Of a stretch of 64,000 bases of DNA, positions 12,284 through 22,910 are shown piece by piece. The DNA lies in contig CM046304.1 in the NCBI GenBank assembly GCA_025267735.1, positions 16,926,001-16,990,000 of the forward strand. The letters are read 5' to 3'. This DNA comes from Mactra quadrangularis (lineage: Eukaryota > Mollusca > Bivalvia > Venerida > Mactridae). Below the pieces are notes generated by a model. That model ran no database searches and was not told where the DNA came from. It saw nothing but the letters and a program-made list of their open reading frames with translations. The translations under genes were made by a program, and so were the position numbers. Numbering within the stretch: the first letter of the stretch is position 1; each line of letters starts with the position of its first letter.

Positions 12284-12390
12284 TTATACGGGTTGAGTTG
12301 TCCCAACTTACGGGTTGAGTTGTCCCAACTTCGAGTTGAGTTGTCCCAACTTCGAGTTGAGTTGTCCACGGGTTGAGTTGTACCGGATCC
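12284..12390 (-). repeat. Right terminal oligomer array
   Basis: CGGGTTGAGTTGTCCCAACT repeated four times (two with CGAGTTGAG), then CCACGGGTTGAGTTGTACCG. The same oligomer as the left end, inverted, with slightly different spacers (AACTT here, AAGAC/AAGTAGAT there). Confidence 0.92.
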
Positions 12391-12470
12391 TTCACAATTG
12401 ACCAATAGTATTGCGTTATTTCATTCATGTTGTAATTATTTAAGGAATGAATTCATAGAAACTGACTTTC

Positions 12471-13301
12471 ATCGAAAAATAAATGTCATTTAGGTGATAG
12501 CTAATTTGCATTAAGGCCGAAGTGGGATTTTTATCAATGTAGTGATAAAAAGATTTTCCATGTACATTTTAAAATTATGTGTATTTAGGATAAATTCAAG
12601 GTCATATAAATCTGGAACCATAAATTATCATTTGGTCTGATAAAAACCGTTACAATTATTGACCTTGTTCACTACTCAATATAGAATGTACATGCATGAA
12701 TTTGCATAGAGTATAGAATTCACTTGCACTTTAGTGGATGCTAAAGTATAATAACTAAATACATATATTATCCTACCTAAATGTACAATACATTATATTG
12801 TACATTTATGAAGTATTTCCAAAATAGTTCTTTTTTAAATATTCATTTGACTTGTTAAAGGGCAACTTAGTGATTTTAAATTGCTGGCTTTGACATTTAT
12901 CTAAATTGAGCAGCCCAACTACATATTACCGAGTACATTGTACTTACTTTATTGTTAACCAGTTATGTGTCAACTCATAGTATTTAAATGTTTATTTATT
13001 ATTATTTATTTTCAGACAAGATAGTGAAACTAGATGCCACTCTAACCATATAAATGGATAACAGTCCATAAGGGCATGGACATTAGATGGGAAATGATAT
13101 GAAAATCATTTGAAACTGGAGACACATTTGATTGGAATATAAATTGACATTTTATTCAAGGATGAAATTAGTCGGTAGTGGTATTACATTATGTCTAATC
13201 CACTACTGTAATATGCTACAGCAAATAGTTCCACCTCCTATAGGCTACAAACAAAATGATAACTCGAATGTACCATTCTGTATCTTAAACTGACTGGATT
13301 T
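12471..13301. other. Gene-free stretch
   Basis: AT-rich. Possible distant flank of the recombinase copies. No coding or clear repeat structure found. Confidence 0.5.
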
Positions 13302-13448
13302 ACATGACTTTTTAAATACGTCTGAATTAATTTTAGGTTGGATGGTGTAATTATTGGTTTATGCTGTGTAGGAAGGTTAAGTCAAAGTTAAAGATTTGTA
13401 TTTAATTCTGTATTCAGCATATCATTAGCTTCCTGAAACATTAAATCT
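13302..13448 (-). pseudogene. Tyrosine-recombinase gene copy 2, exon B fragment
   Basis: Aligns with 7,815-7,965 of copy 1 (AATTATTGG.TTATG.TGTG, GGAAGGTTAAGTC.AAGTT, ATATC.TTAGC.TC.TGAAACAT), the part encoding NDMLDAKLKTNLKLGLNLP in copy 1. Frameshifted and without flanking exon sequence. Same strand and order relative to the 14.5-kb flank copy as in copy 1. Confidence 0.8.
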
Positions 13449-13692
13449 TATTAAATATTGATAAAAGAACGACAATAATGCACAAAATGTATTGTAAATA
13501 TAACTTATTTTCATTTCTTTTCAAAAAATGTTTATTATAGTCCGATTTTATTCGGTGAGCCGTGACAGGTTGGATTAGTCTAATCATAATCATGACGATA
13601 GGTATAACCAGTAAATACTACACTGAAAATCAATACAAAATATAATATCTCAAGTATATATGCATGATATAATAGTTCAAAATCATTGTTCA

Positions 13693-13776
13693 AAATAGCT
13701 CAGTTGATAACGAGTCGGAAACGTAAGGCCATTGCATAAATTTTGCTGCAGTGGTTCGAATCTCACCGCCTCCATA
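13693..13776 (+). ncRNA. tRNA-like sequence 1
   Basis: ATAGCTCAGTTGATAACGAG (A box) and GTGGTTCGAATCTCACC (excellent B box), 56 bases apart. The acceptor stem does not pair, so it is tRNA-derived, not a gene I would trust. Confidence 0.4.
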
Positions 13777-14229
13777 TTTTTTATTTTATTCTTAAATTCA
13801 TGCATAAATGTACGTATCATAAAATGATTGTTGTGCCATCATTTAATTGATTTTGTTTATTTTCTATTTGTTTTATTTCCTTGGTTCTTTATTTTTATAT
13901 CCAGCAATTCCATTGTACATAATAATAATACATTTATATTATACATTCGGCTTCAAATGCAGTGGCTGAATAGAAATCAGACGAATGTGCCAAAGTGACA
14001 TGCATCCCATTTCGCTTCTCTTTCTTATGCATGTACATGTAGAATCATTTCTGTAAGACACGGTCGAGACATTTTAGACTAAGTGTATGACATCGAAGTA
14101 ATAACTTAGCACAAACACGGGCAAATATGCATATTCTATTTTATATACATTTGGCTTCTAGCTGCACAGAGATTTCGAGTTGTACGTTTCCATGATGGCA
14201 AAAAATAAACAAAATGATAAAAGAATAAT

Positions 14230-14313
14230 GGATACCAAGCAGGATTCGAACTCGGGGTAACGAAAGCAATGTCTGACAATCCAAGTGTTTAACCGCCACG
14301 ACCACTAAGTCAC
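14230..14313 (-). ncRNA. tRNA-like sequence 2
   Basis: The minus strand reads TTAGTGGTCGTGGCGGTTAA, then CGAGTTCGAATCCTGCTTGG: a near-perfect B box and a long spacing suggesting a Ser-type variable arm. The 5' acceptor strand does not match the 3' GGTATCC, so a pseudo-tRNA. Confidence 0.4.
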
Positions 14314-14459
14314 TTAAATCAATTTTGAATAATTATAATAAAGACAGTATAATCAGTCGGTTGGTTAAATAAGCTATGTTACCTTTTTGTAGGAATGTTC
14401 CAAAAATCTATAAATACAAAAGTGCAGTCACGGCTCACCGGATAAAATCAGACTATACA

Positions 14460-14722
14460 CCATTTTCATAGGTTTTGTTGATCATTTACTTCCCCTTGAC
14501 ATTCACGATCGTTATTTACGTCATAGCATGGGAACGCGCTAAAAAAGCTTCTGAGTCATGAAAGTAGTTCCGGCATGACGTCATTCATTCAAAACTGCGT
14601 TTATACGAAAATGAAAGCACATTTCTTTAAGTCACGTGTGCACTTTTAACCAATCGGATTGTGTTATTTCATTCAGGTAGTAATTATTACAAGAATATTA
14701 ATCCATAAATGCAAAGTACTTT
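14460..14722 (-). repeat. Second copy of the recombinase gene's 5' flank (uninterrupted)
   Basis: Aligns with 9,478-9,690 (GGGAACGCGCTAAAAA, GTCATGAAAGTAGTTC, GGCATGAC, CTGCGTTTATACGAAAA) and continues without a break into what in copy 1 lies beyond the 2,700-bp insertion (ACCAAT, TTATTTCATTCA, GTAATTATT; cf. 12,401-12,470). It is therefore a natural empty-site control. It also keeps the CAT matching copy 1's start codon. Confidence 0.88.
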
Positions 14723-14910
14723 TAAACCTCAATGGGTATTTATCCATAACAAAACCCAGCATTCGGACAGTAATATGGCCAAATCTTTGCAAATTTCGCA
14801 AATATGTCAAAAATATAAATGTATAATGCTTCAAAACACTCATTTACCCATCCTCGGTAACCCAGGGTATTAGGTCAACGATAATACGATAATAATCCGC
14901 TGGGCGGAGC

Positions 14911-15665
14911 ATTATATGCCCGAAAGTGTTGTTTTTTGAGTTAAGATGAAGCATTAGTAAGACATGAGAACATTTCAGATGAATATCATATTATGAATAA
15001 TTGTGGAAAACAAAGTAGAGAAAAAAAGTTTTAAGGTAATAGTGACCTTGACCTTGTGACCCCAACATCAATAGGGGTCTTCTACCCGATATGGACAATC
15101 CTCCAATGAAGTTTGAATATTGTTGACCAAATGGAACTTAAGTTATGCTCTGGAAACTGTTTTCAGTTTAAAGGTAATAGTGACCTTGGCATTTGACCTT
15201 GTGACCCCAAAATCGATAGATGTCTTCTACCCGATATGGACAATCATCGTATGAAGTTTGAATAATGTGGACCAAATGAAACTTACGTTATGCTCCGGAA
15301 ACTGTTTTCAGTTTTATGGTAATAGTGACCTTGACCTTTGACCTTGTGACCCAAAAATCAAAAGGGGTCTTCTACCCAATATGGACAATCATCCTATGAA
15401 TTTTGAATAATGCGGGCCAAATGGAACTTCAGTTATGCTCCGGAAACAGTTTTCAGTTTTATGGTTATAGTGACTTTGACCTTGTGACCCCAAAAACAAT
15501 AGGGGTCTTCTATTCGATATGGGCAATCATCATATGAAGTTTGAATATTGTGGGCCAAATGGAACTTAAGTTATGCTCTGGAAACCAAATTGCTAACGGA
15601 CGGAGGGACAGACGGACGCCAGGGGGTATAACATAATATGTCCGAAATTCTTTCGGGCATATAAT
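14911..15665. mobile_element. Interspersed element with 4 internal ~135-bp repeats rich in TGACCTTGACCTT
   Basis: Exact inverted 16-mers at the ends (ATTATATGCCCGAAAG / CTTTCGGGCATATAAT). Inside, four tandem units carry GGTAATAGTGACCTTGACCT, TTCTACCCGATATGGACAAT and GGAACTTAAGTTATGCTC, followed by GGACGGAGGGACAGACGGAC. Each unit holds TGACCTT half-sites in direct repeat. Non-coding. Confidence 0.85.
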
Positions 15666-16376
15666 AAAATGAGAGCATACACATAGTTTATTATATAGTT
15701 ATATCCCTGGTCATTTGCATAGCCAAAAAGCATGACATATATCACGAATGACTTCTAAATACACTGTAATTTAGTGTAACGGCAAGAAAAAAAACCCACT
15801 TAAGTATTTATAATCTTAATTAAACTCGAGGCATTGTGTTGAATCGTCATGTTGACTGTTAAGGATTTTCAATATTATAATGTAACATATTTTAAAATGT
15901 TTTCCTGTTCATAAGACAAGAATTCTGAAAGAAGTTTGAAGGTGTGGTAAACACTAACTTACGGACCAAATAAACAGAGAGATACATTGCCTTTAAATAT
16001 AATAATGTCAATGACAAATATTTATTTGTTTAAAGGCCTAAAATACATACAATTTACACATGTGTACCATTGCATGAAATATATAATATTCTGTAACATG
16101 CTTGACAGAATTTTCTTCTACTGATTCATATAAACATTTTCAGTTCTAACTATCTTCATGTCAAAAGTGCTCAACAGTACTTAAATATCAAAATTACAAT
16201 TTGCTTTATGTATTATGTTAGGGGGAATTTCTTATGAGTGTGAAATTGAAATTATGTCAAAAGCCATTTGAAGCATTTGAGTGTTTGCATACTTGTCAAG
16301 CTGACTAAACGATGCTTTTGTTTCCCTAAAATTTGTTTGCATTGTTTAATAAAAAAAAAGCGGAGCAACATTTTAC
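15666..16376. other. Gene-free stretch
   Basis: AT-rich single-copy-looking sequence. No coding, SINE or inverted repeat that I can support. Confidence 0.6.
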
Positions 16377-16487
16377 CACAGGTGACTAACTCAAATTTTC
16401 CTTATTGTAGTATTAGTATTCCTTATTATAGTATATATATATATATATACATACTATAATAAGGAAAATTTGAGTCTGTCACCTGTG
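16377..16487. repeat. Long palindrome around a TA run
   Basis: CACAGGTGAC..ACTCAAATTTTCCTTATT on the left is inverted on the right as AATAAGGAAAATTTGAGTCTG then TCACCTGTG, with (TA)n at the centre. Arms of about 40-50 bp and only two or three mismatches. Probably a small MITE; cruciform-prone. Confidence 0.85.
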
Positions 16488-16857
16488 TATTTGACAAAAG
16501 CATGATGATAAAATTATGTTCAATTTAAAGATTGCAGTATGAAGAAACTATCACAGTTAACATAAACATTATAAATAAAAGTTAAGGCTCTATAGGTGTT
16601 CGAACCCTCTTGAAACTTTAAAAATGACTATTGTATCGGCTAAAACAAGGTATTCGGGGAAAGAGGGCCTTTTTAATGTCATATGTTATTAGTCCAAAAT
16701 ATAGCAACTAGATGTTCTCTGTATAAAAATATAAGATGTTTTGATGTCCAGAAAATTTTGTTAGTCTATCTTTTCAGATCACTGAGAAATGTTAGAATAT
16801 GCACTTCAAAAATGGCCTTTTACTGGCGTTATGCAGTCCCACTTAAAAACACTAAAT

Positions 16858-17244
16858 TTAACAATGGTATGAAATGTTAACGCCTATTTTTCTGACACAC
16901 ATGTAAAGTTCCATGTTTGATGACAACCTTTTCATAAATTTAGACATTAATGTTGGCATATTTTTCTCAAGTAAACTGTGAGTTGAATTCCAGTCAAAAT
17001 CAAATAGAGTTTCATTGTTAGAACATCTTAAAATTGTTTCTCTTCTCTTCACTATCTCCTGCATTTCTTTTATGATCTGTCTTTGGACCACTTCTGTCAT
17101 GGCTGCCCTGTATGCACGCTTCTTAGACAAGTGTTTACAAAATACAGACTCAGTTCCTTTGTGTATAAGGACTTTAATTAACTTCTGTTGCAGTGTGTCA
17201 TGTACAATATATGTACGTTCCTTTTGAATAGATTTTACCATAAC
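16858..17244 (-). pseudogene. Cys-rich family exon 3 (last recognisable)
   Basis: The acceptor is GATTTCAG. Open for about 128 codons to TAA at 16858, with helical charged segments. The C-terminal 15 residues or so may be read-through into intron, since GGC|GTTAAC could be a donor; I cannot decide. Confidence 0.6.
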
Positions 17245-17722
17245 CTGAAATCAGAAGAATGATACATTTTGCATTAGTAGAGCAGAAAATTACATATCTG
17301 GACATTCCTGGTTCAATTCCTAGCTATGGCAGGTTATACATTTCCATAAAAAATGGTATTAAATATTAATTTTCCTTAAGGGAGGGATAATATACTTTTT
17401 GTATGGTTTTATGCTGAAACATTTATGCTAAACATTTATATTTTTACAGGATCCAGTTTACTTCGCCAGATAGCATGCACTTCTCTTCACATGTACTTGT
17501 TTACTTTATAATGCATTTAAAATTGACTAATCATTAATGCTAATCAAACCTGATTGGCCGTTTTAAAGTCGAGCATACTAACCACTGTCTGTACATATTT
17601 ATAAGAACTGCAAATATATTTTCTTTAGAAAATTACTGGACATACATCTCCATTTAGGACACTAATAATGTAATAAAATATAATTGACTTAAAGAAGAAC
17701 AGAACAATTAAGTAGAACATAC

Positions 17723-17907
17723 CTTATCCACATTATCTGAACTAATAGTTTTGGTCTGCGTGCTTTTATCTTCAACATTTGATTTCTGTTTCAATACTTT
17801 TGGTGTTACAGTAACATTCTTTCTTGGAGTGACAAATAGCCCTCTTTTACTCTTAGGGGTAACAGTATTTGGTGTCAAAGCCACATGAAGAGGACGCTTC
17901 TTGTTTT
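17723..17907 (-). pseudogene. Cys-rich family exon 2
   Basis: The acceptor is CTATTTACAG and the donor GTATGT. Open throughout: 61 codons plus the two bases that complete exon 1's last codon. Low-complexity Lys/Thr/Pro/Val composition, likely a disordered linker, with repeated TP motifs. Confidence 0.65.
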
Positions 17908-18332
17908 CTGTAAATAGGAGCAGAAAATATTCAGATTTTGCTTACATGAAATCAAACTTGTACAATAATGATTCACTTAATTATAATAGAAATAGAAATA
18001 CATAAGTAAGAGGCCTTAGTATAAGACTGTTAATGCTACACTCATTCTTATATAAACATGAGACCAAATAATGACATTGTAATTACCAAAAATTACCAAG
18101 AATACTATGACAATCCTCAGTAATCACAAAATCAGCTCAACTGTAGACTGTTTTAGTGAATGATTGCCTAGTAATACATTGTAATCTCATAAAAATAGCA
18201 CAAAATGGGATTGAACCCATTGGACACTGTATCATGTTGCCATAAAAAAGCTAGCTTCAAAGCAAAAGAGTACAACTGCATTTTCATACATCAGCTTTAT
18301 ACAACCTATACTTAAAGGAATTTGTCATCTAA

Positions 18333-18545
18333 TTCTTGGAAGTTGGAGCTTGAATGTCAAAGGGACAATCTTAGACTTATGAGTGCATTCCCAGAAACTA
18401 GTGTAGGTTATCTTTTGTTGATCACTTTGTCTAACCTAATAAAGAGCCTTGGTCCAATCTAGGATTGAACCTGGGACCTTTGAAGCCATAAGCAGACACA
18501 AAACGACTGAACCATTTCAATACCAGACTCCAACTTCCAAGACAT
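18333..18545 (-). repeat. Inverted-repeat element with tRNA-like core
   Basis: TTGGAAGTTGGAGCTTG at the left and GACTCCAACTTCCAAGA at the right are inverted. Between them the minus strand reads AAATGGTTCAGTCGTTTTGT..CCCAGGTTCAATCCTAG, A- and B-box like. Sits in the Cys-rich gene's intron 1. Confidence 0.6.
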
Positions 18546-18785
18546 CAACCCCACCCGAAGAAAGTGTAAATCATTTTATTCCATCATTATTGTTTTATTT
18601 AAACATGAGCATTGTCAACTTAATTTGTACAAGGACTTATATATATCCTTGATTTACTTCACAACATGAAATCCCTTTCAGTACAAGTGACACCAGATGG
18701 TGAGATGCATTTATTAAACATGCTGCTGTGACTAAGGCTATGAGCATATGACTACATGCATGTTATTGAATAAGCAAATATTTAC

Positions 18786-19133
18786 CTTTGGGAGTCGTAG
18801 CAGGTACATGTAGTTTGGAAGTTAGCTCAAAATCAGTTCTGGACTGTTAAACTCCCGACATATCACTGAGAATACTCATAAGCTTCTCCTTTTCAAGAAG
18901 GATTTGTTGCAGTATCGTTTTCGATTCGTGTTTAAGTTTAAGACGACACACTCTGTTCAACTTGTTTACACAAAAATTACACAAATAGCAGTTTAGTTTG
19001 GCACCAAGTTGCGTGAATATTGGCCCCATTGTTGTTTACTGACGTCTGAAGTGACGCTTCTGTATGTGCGACCCTTAACTGGCCCAAAACACATACAGCA
19101 TGTTTTTGCGGCGTCGGATGAGGAGGCTGCCAT
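18786..19133 (-). pseudogene. Cys-rich family exon 1 (frameshift and stop)
   Basis: The ATG at 19133 opens a frame with CCMC. The second Cys pair (CYLCNFC) is in a different frame, so a frameshift lies near 19,030-19,050. The second frame then meets TAA (18849-18847) but stays open for 20 more codons to a good donor (AAAG|GTAAAT), with a phase that matches exon 2. Confidence 0.6.
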
Positions 19134-20063
19134 TTTGTCATTCGAAACTGTTCGGCTTTTTCCCCAGACGTGTGTAAACGAAAATAATGAGCTCTTCTTC
19201 GCGGAGAATTCTAAATTTTTGTAAGAATGGATTTCATTGGTCGAATTTTGTACATGAATATTCATGTCGTAATTTGGATAGAGCCGATTTCGCTAGTTGA
19301 TTTGCCCACGGTATTCATAATGTATGAGTACCGTGGGTTACCGACGATGTCATTTACCAAAAACTGAGTAGAAATACGCACATACATCTTTTTAGAATGT
19401 GTAATATGTGAAATTGCCCCTCTAAGTTTGCAAATGTCGATGTAAAGAATGATGGCTGTAAACTGACCTTTGTACGGGGACGCCGAGCATCATGGGTAAA
19501 TATTAATTTCCCATAAAACACGTGGCAATATTTACATTCTATTAATTTCCCCGTTCAAGTTTTTTTCATGAATAGAGTATGATTTTTGTGCCTACTCACG
19601 AAACCTGAACTTTTTCATGGGCGAAGCTAATTCACTGATAAGTGGTGCGTCTCAGAAAAGAGATGTTTACATGCTCATGATTAAGGAATAACACAAAATA
19701 CATTATAAATAATTGAATTTATTGAAAAATGAACATAAACAGATCTACTTTGTATAATAATGTAATAACTGATTTTTATATAAACACCGAATACAAATAC
19801 AACCGTAGAAATGTAAAAGGAAGCGGGCAAATTTGACAACCTGAGTTTTTTTAAAACAAATGGCACATTGATAATATTCTCGTTGACATGGTTACTATAA
19901 TTATTAATTATAAAACAAAAAAACCCATATTTCTTCATTATTCACATGTACATAGGAATTAAACAACTGTGACAACTGTATAAATAAAACAAATGTGTAT
20001 AATGCCATTTCAACACAATTTAAGGTCATTTTGATGCAGTCATTACAAATTTAAAACGTTACT
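19134..20063. other. Upstream flank of the Cys-rich gene
   Basis: Contains CGTGTGTAAACGAAAAT-like sequence just upstream of the ATG and a short 'accgtgggttaccgacgatg' motif also seen near 8,580. No clear promoter element and no coding. Confidence 0.5.
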
Positions 20064-20620
20064 TTAACCCTTTTAATGGTCAATTCTACATCTTTTCATG
20101 TCTGAACCCCCCACTAATTGGCCCTCATTTGCCTTGAAATTCGTGTTTTTAACCGAATTTCTACTAAGGAAAGTTGTAACTCCTCTCCCATCAAAAGATG
20201 TCTCAGGAGGGTTTAAAAGGGGCACAGCCCCATTCATCGCCACAAAATGGGGTTATTGAGATTACATAGTAAAATGGTTTAAAATGCTGAGAGAAAACAT
20301 AGTTTCAGTCTTTGAAAAGTACTGGCACTTAAGACCTCATTTTGGGGAAAAACCTGAAATTAAATGCCAATTTTGGGTTGAGAAAAGAACAAAAATTGCA
20401 TTTTTGACCTTTGTGCTTCGCCCCAGAATTGCCATGGTGACTAGGACCAGGGTTTCAACTGGCATTTTCTGAATGACAAGCACCACCCAGGAAATAATTT
20501 GCTAAAATTGCATATCTGTCAGTCAATTAGTAATGAAATAAAAGCATCTTGAAATAGCCCTTGCACATTAAGGTGAAAAATGGCCACTTTTCACCCAAGC
20601 CACAACCAATAAAGGGTTAA
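20064..20620. mobile_element. TTAACCC repeat family, copy 1
   Basis: Bounded by TTAACCC at the left and GGGTTAA at the right. Homologous to 31,295-31,914 over its length. Shared interior: CTCGCCCC-like purine/pyrimidine blocks, GCCATGGT, TCTTGAAATAGCCCT. Non-coding. Confidence 0.75.
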
Positions 20621-21574
20621 AAATAAATATGTACTTCAAACACATTGGTCATAGGAATAGAAAGATTTACTGAGCTACAAATCTGAGAATAAGCCATCTA
20701 TCAAAATATCTAACAAAATTTTTTTCTAAAGTAAATATTTTATCAAGAAAAAAAACAACAACAAAAAAAAACAATACATGAAATTATAAATCATTTTGTT
20801 TAAAACAAAGCAATGTACAATTGAATAACATAAACCGGTACATGTATTCTTAAAATATGAATAATGTTTAATATAATAATATAATCAAGATAAACAAACA
20901 ATTCCAAAAAGCTTATAGCTAAACATTAAAGGTACATTATACAGGCAATATCTTGCAAACACAAAGAAACATTAATGTAACAAAAATACTAAGAAACATA
21001 TGCAAAATTACAGAGCCCTAAAGCGAAATTTGGGGATACAGTGGAACCTGTCTATAAAGACCGCTCAGTGGAAAGACCAAAAGTGGTCTTTGTTCTCAGG
21101 TTCTATATATCTGTACTTAGAAAATCGAATGATAAACGTTTTGCAAATGCCTGTGATCTTCATTGGAGAAATGACTTGTAATCTACTGTAATAACTTACA
21201 GAGTTACAGTACAGTACTTTTTTATTTTCACAATTAATTCACTTAAACGTAAAATTATTACATTATTATGAAATATTATTTCATTTTTGCAAAATATTAT
21301 TTCGTTTTAACAAAACAATTATTAGTGTGGTTTTTTTTCAAATATTGTTTGTTTTTTCTAAATATTGTTTCGTTTAAACGAAATATTTTTTTGTTTTTTA
21401 CAAAATATCATTTCGTTGTTTTGATATAATTATTTGTAAAATCTCAATAATTATTTCACAAAAATGTAAACATTTCATTTTTAAAACGAAATAATACTTT
21501 GAAAAATCGAAATAGTTTGAAAATCAAAGCACTGAAAGTACTGGGGTATTCATTGTGTTTAGATTTATTCAAAT

Positions 21575-21710
21575 TGTGCTTGGTTTTATGCTGTAGAAAC
21601 ACCTTATAAAGGTTATATCACAGCGGTCAGTCCACCTACTCACTGTTCCCGGAGAGGCTTTATCTCTTGGTTTAGCTGTTAACAAACTATTAGGTGCACT
21701 ATGACTACTG
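21575..21710 (-). repeat. tRNA-derived SINE tail fragment, reversed
   Basis: GCGGTCAGTCCACCTACTCAC..GAGAGGCTTTATCTCTTGG..TTTAGCTGTTAAC matches the body of the main SINE. No head. Confidence 0.7.
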
Positions 21711-22794
21711 TTGTAATTAGTCAAAGCTATTAACTTTTACAATATGACTATCACATAGTTTAATTAGTCTGATATGTGTCAGAGTTTAACAATTTCGTCA
21801 TGTTCCGACCGAGCACATACAAACTCATTTTTATGGTATACTTTATAATTAACCTGTCCATTTGGCAAGAAATTATATTTATTGATAACAAATCCAGATT
21901 ATTCAATTCAAGAACATGCTCTGTCCCATATTCCGACGGCTAATCGAACGAAGATTATATTTCTTTACTAGAAAATACATGATTGACGCAAAGCATCAAA
22001 GGTCCCTAAACAATTAATAGCACGAAAGTACTGCTTACGCCTGTGATCTCTATAAGTGAGGCATTAAAATTCTTTAAAAAATGTTTATTAACCGTAAATT
22101 AAACCAACCATGCTTGATAATTTAATATATAAATGTACAATATGTAAAAGGATCATTATCAGTGATGGTCTGATAATTATTCTCTGTTTATAGTGCCAGT
22201 CACAATGTCTTCGTCTGTGGTTTATACTGTAACTTTCTATAAATAGACCGCGAAGGCCGTCGAGTGTACATCTATCTAATAGTACTGCCACAGACCTCTC
22301 ACGAGTATTGTAGGCAGTCTTATCTCTGTTACAAGTTAATCGCTTCAAGTATATTCTGTGACGTCATATTGAGCGTCTGGTCATTTTCTCGCGCAGAAAT
22401 ACACAAGTACCAGTTTCAGTATGAACTATTTTATTGTAGCGGAATTATCCTGATGTGGATGCTGTTAGGTTTCGTTGATTAAATGTAGGTCAGTATAGGA
22501 CTCCGATCGGAATACCACTATTAATCTATTGGTAACAGAGTATTCATTGTTTACACAATGAATACAATAAAAAAATTATTTTAAAATGTCACTTTAGGGG
22601 CTCCATACAAAAATATTTCATATCAAGCATATTCAATATCAAAGCAAGCAGGAATGTATAAACTACAAAGTCAACATAATACAATGCCATCCATACTCAC
22701 CTTTTACACTTTTGTTAATGTGAGATATTTTTACTGGTAGTTTTTACAAAGACTTGAGCAATTAAAAACATGTCTTTAGATACATCTCAGTGCT

Positions 22795-22910
22795 AGGACC
22801 CCCCCCCCCCTAGAAAAAGTTCAGGACCCCCCTAGAAAAGTTTGGACCCCCCCCCTAGAAAAAGTTTGGACCCCCCCTCCCCTGAAAAAAATCTGAGATC
22901 TGCCCTGGCA
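22795..22910. mobile_element. GGATCC MITE family, 3' fragment
   Basis: Three C-rich CCCCCTAGAAAA.GTT.GGAC units and a worn AAATCTGAGATCTGCCC end. The 5' half is missing. Confidence 0.65.

Larger units (their letters stand above)
9691..12390. mobile_element. 2,700-bp element with oligomer-repeat termini and perfect 8-bp TSD
   Basis: TTCACAAT flanks it exactly (9,683-9,690; 12,391-12,398). Both termini (9,691-9,806 and 12,284-12,390) are about 110-bp inverted regions built from four to six imperfect copies of GGGACAACTCAACCCG; the left begins GCGACCGGGACAAC and the right ends GTTGTACCGGATCC. The uninterrupted sequence survives at 14,640-14,700. No transposase frame inside, so non-autonomous, and it hosts two younger insertions. 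The 8-bp TSD is compatible with hAT, P or related superfamilies; I cannot assign one. Confidence 0.9.
13538..14455. mobile_element. Inverted-repeat element carrying two opposed tRNA-like sequences
   Basis: 31-bp termini at 13,536-13,566 and 14,427-14,457 are inverted with two mismatches (GGTGAGCCGTGAC / GTCACGGCTCACC) and include the TATA at the edges, so a TA target duplication is likely. The interior has tRNA-like sequences in opposite directions near the two ends and no transposase. Sits between the two remnants of recombinase copy 2. Confidence 0.85.
16858..19133 (-). pseudogene. Cys-rich N-terminal gene of an unnamed invertebrate family, 3 exons, disrupted
   Basis: Exon 1 (18786-19133) starts MAASSSDAAKTCCMCFGPVK and continues in another frame as NCYLCNFCVNKLNRV with a long helix after it. 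The C-x2-C and C-x2-C pairs look like a zinc-binding module. Exon 2 (17723-17907) is basic and Thr/Pro-rich (KKRPLHVALTPNT). Exon 3 (from 17244) is helical (KERTYIVHDTLQQKL..NNETLFDFDWNSTHSLLEKNMP). All junctions are GT-AG and in phase. I have seen this layout in many uncharacterised bivalve and cnidarian proteins; function unknown. A frameshift near 19,040 and a TAA at 18,847 break exon 1, so this copy looks dead unless these are sequence errors. The 3' end is uncertain. Confidence 0.6.
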
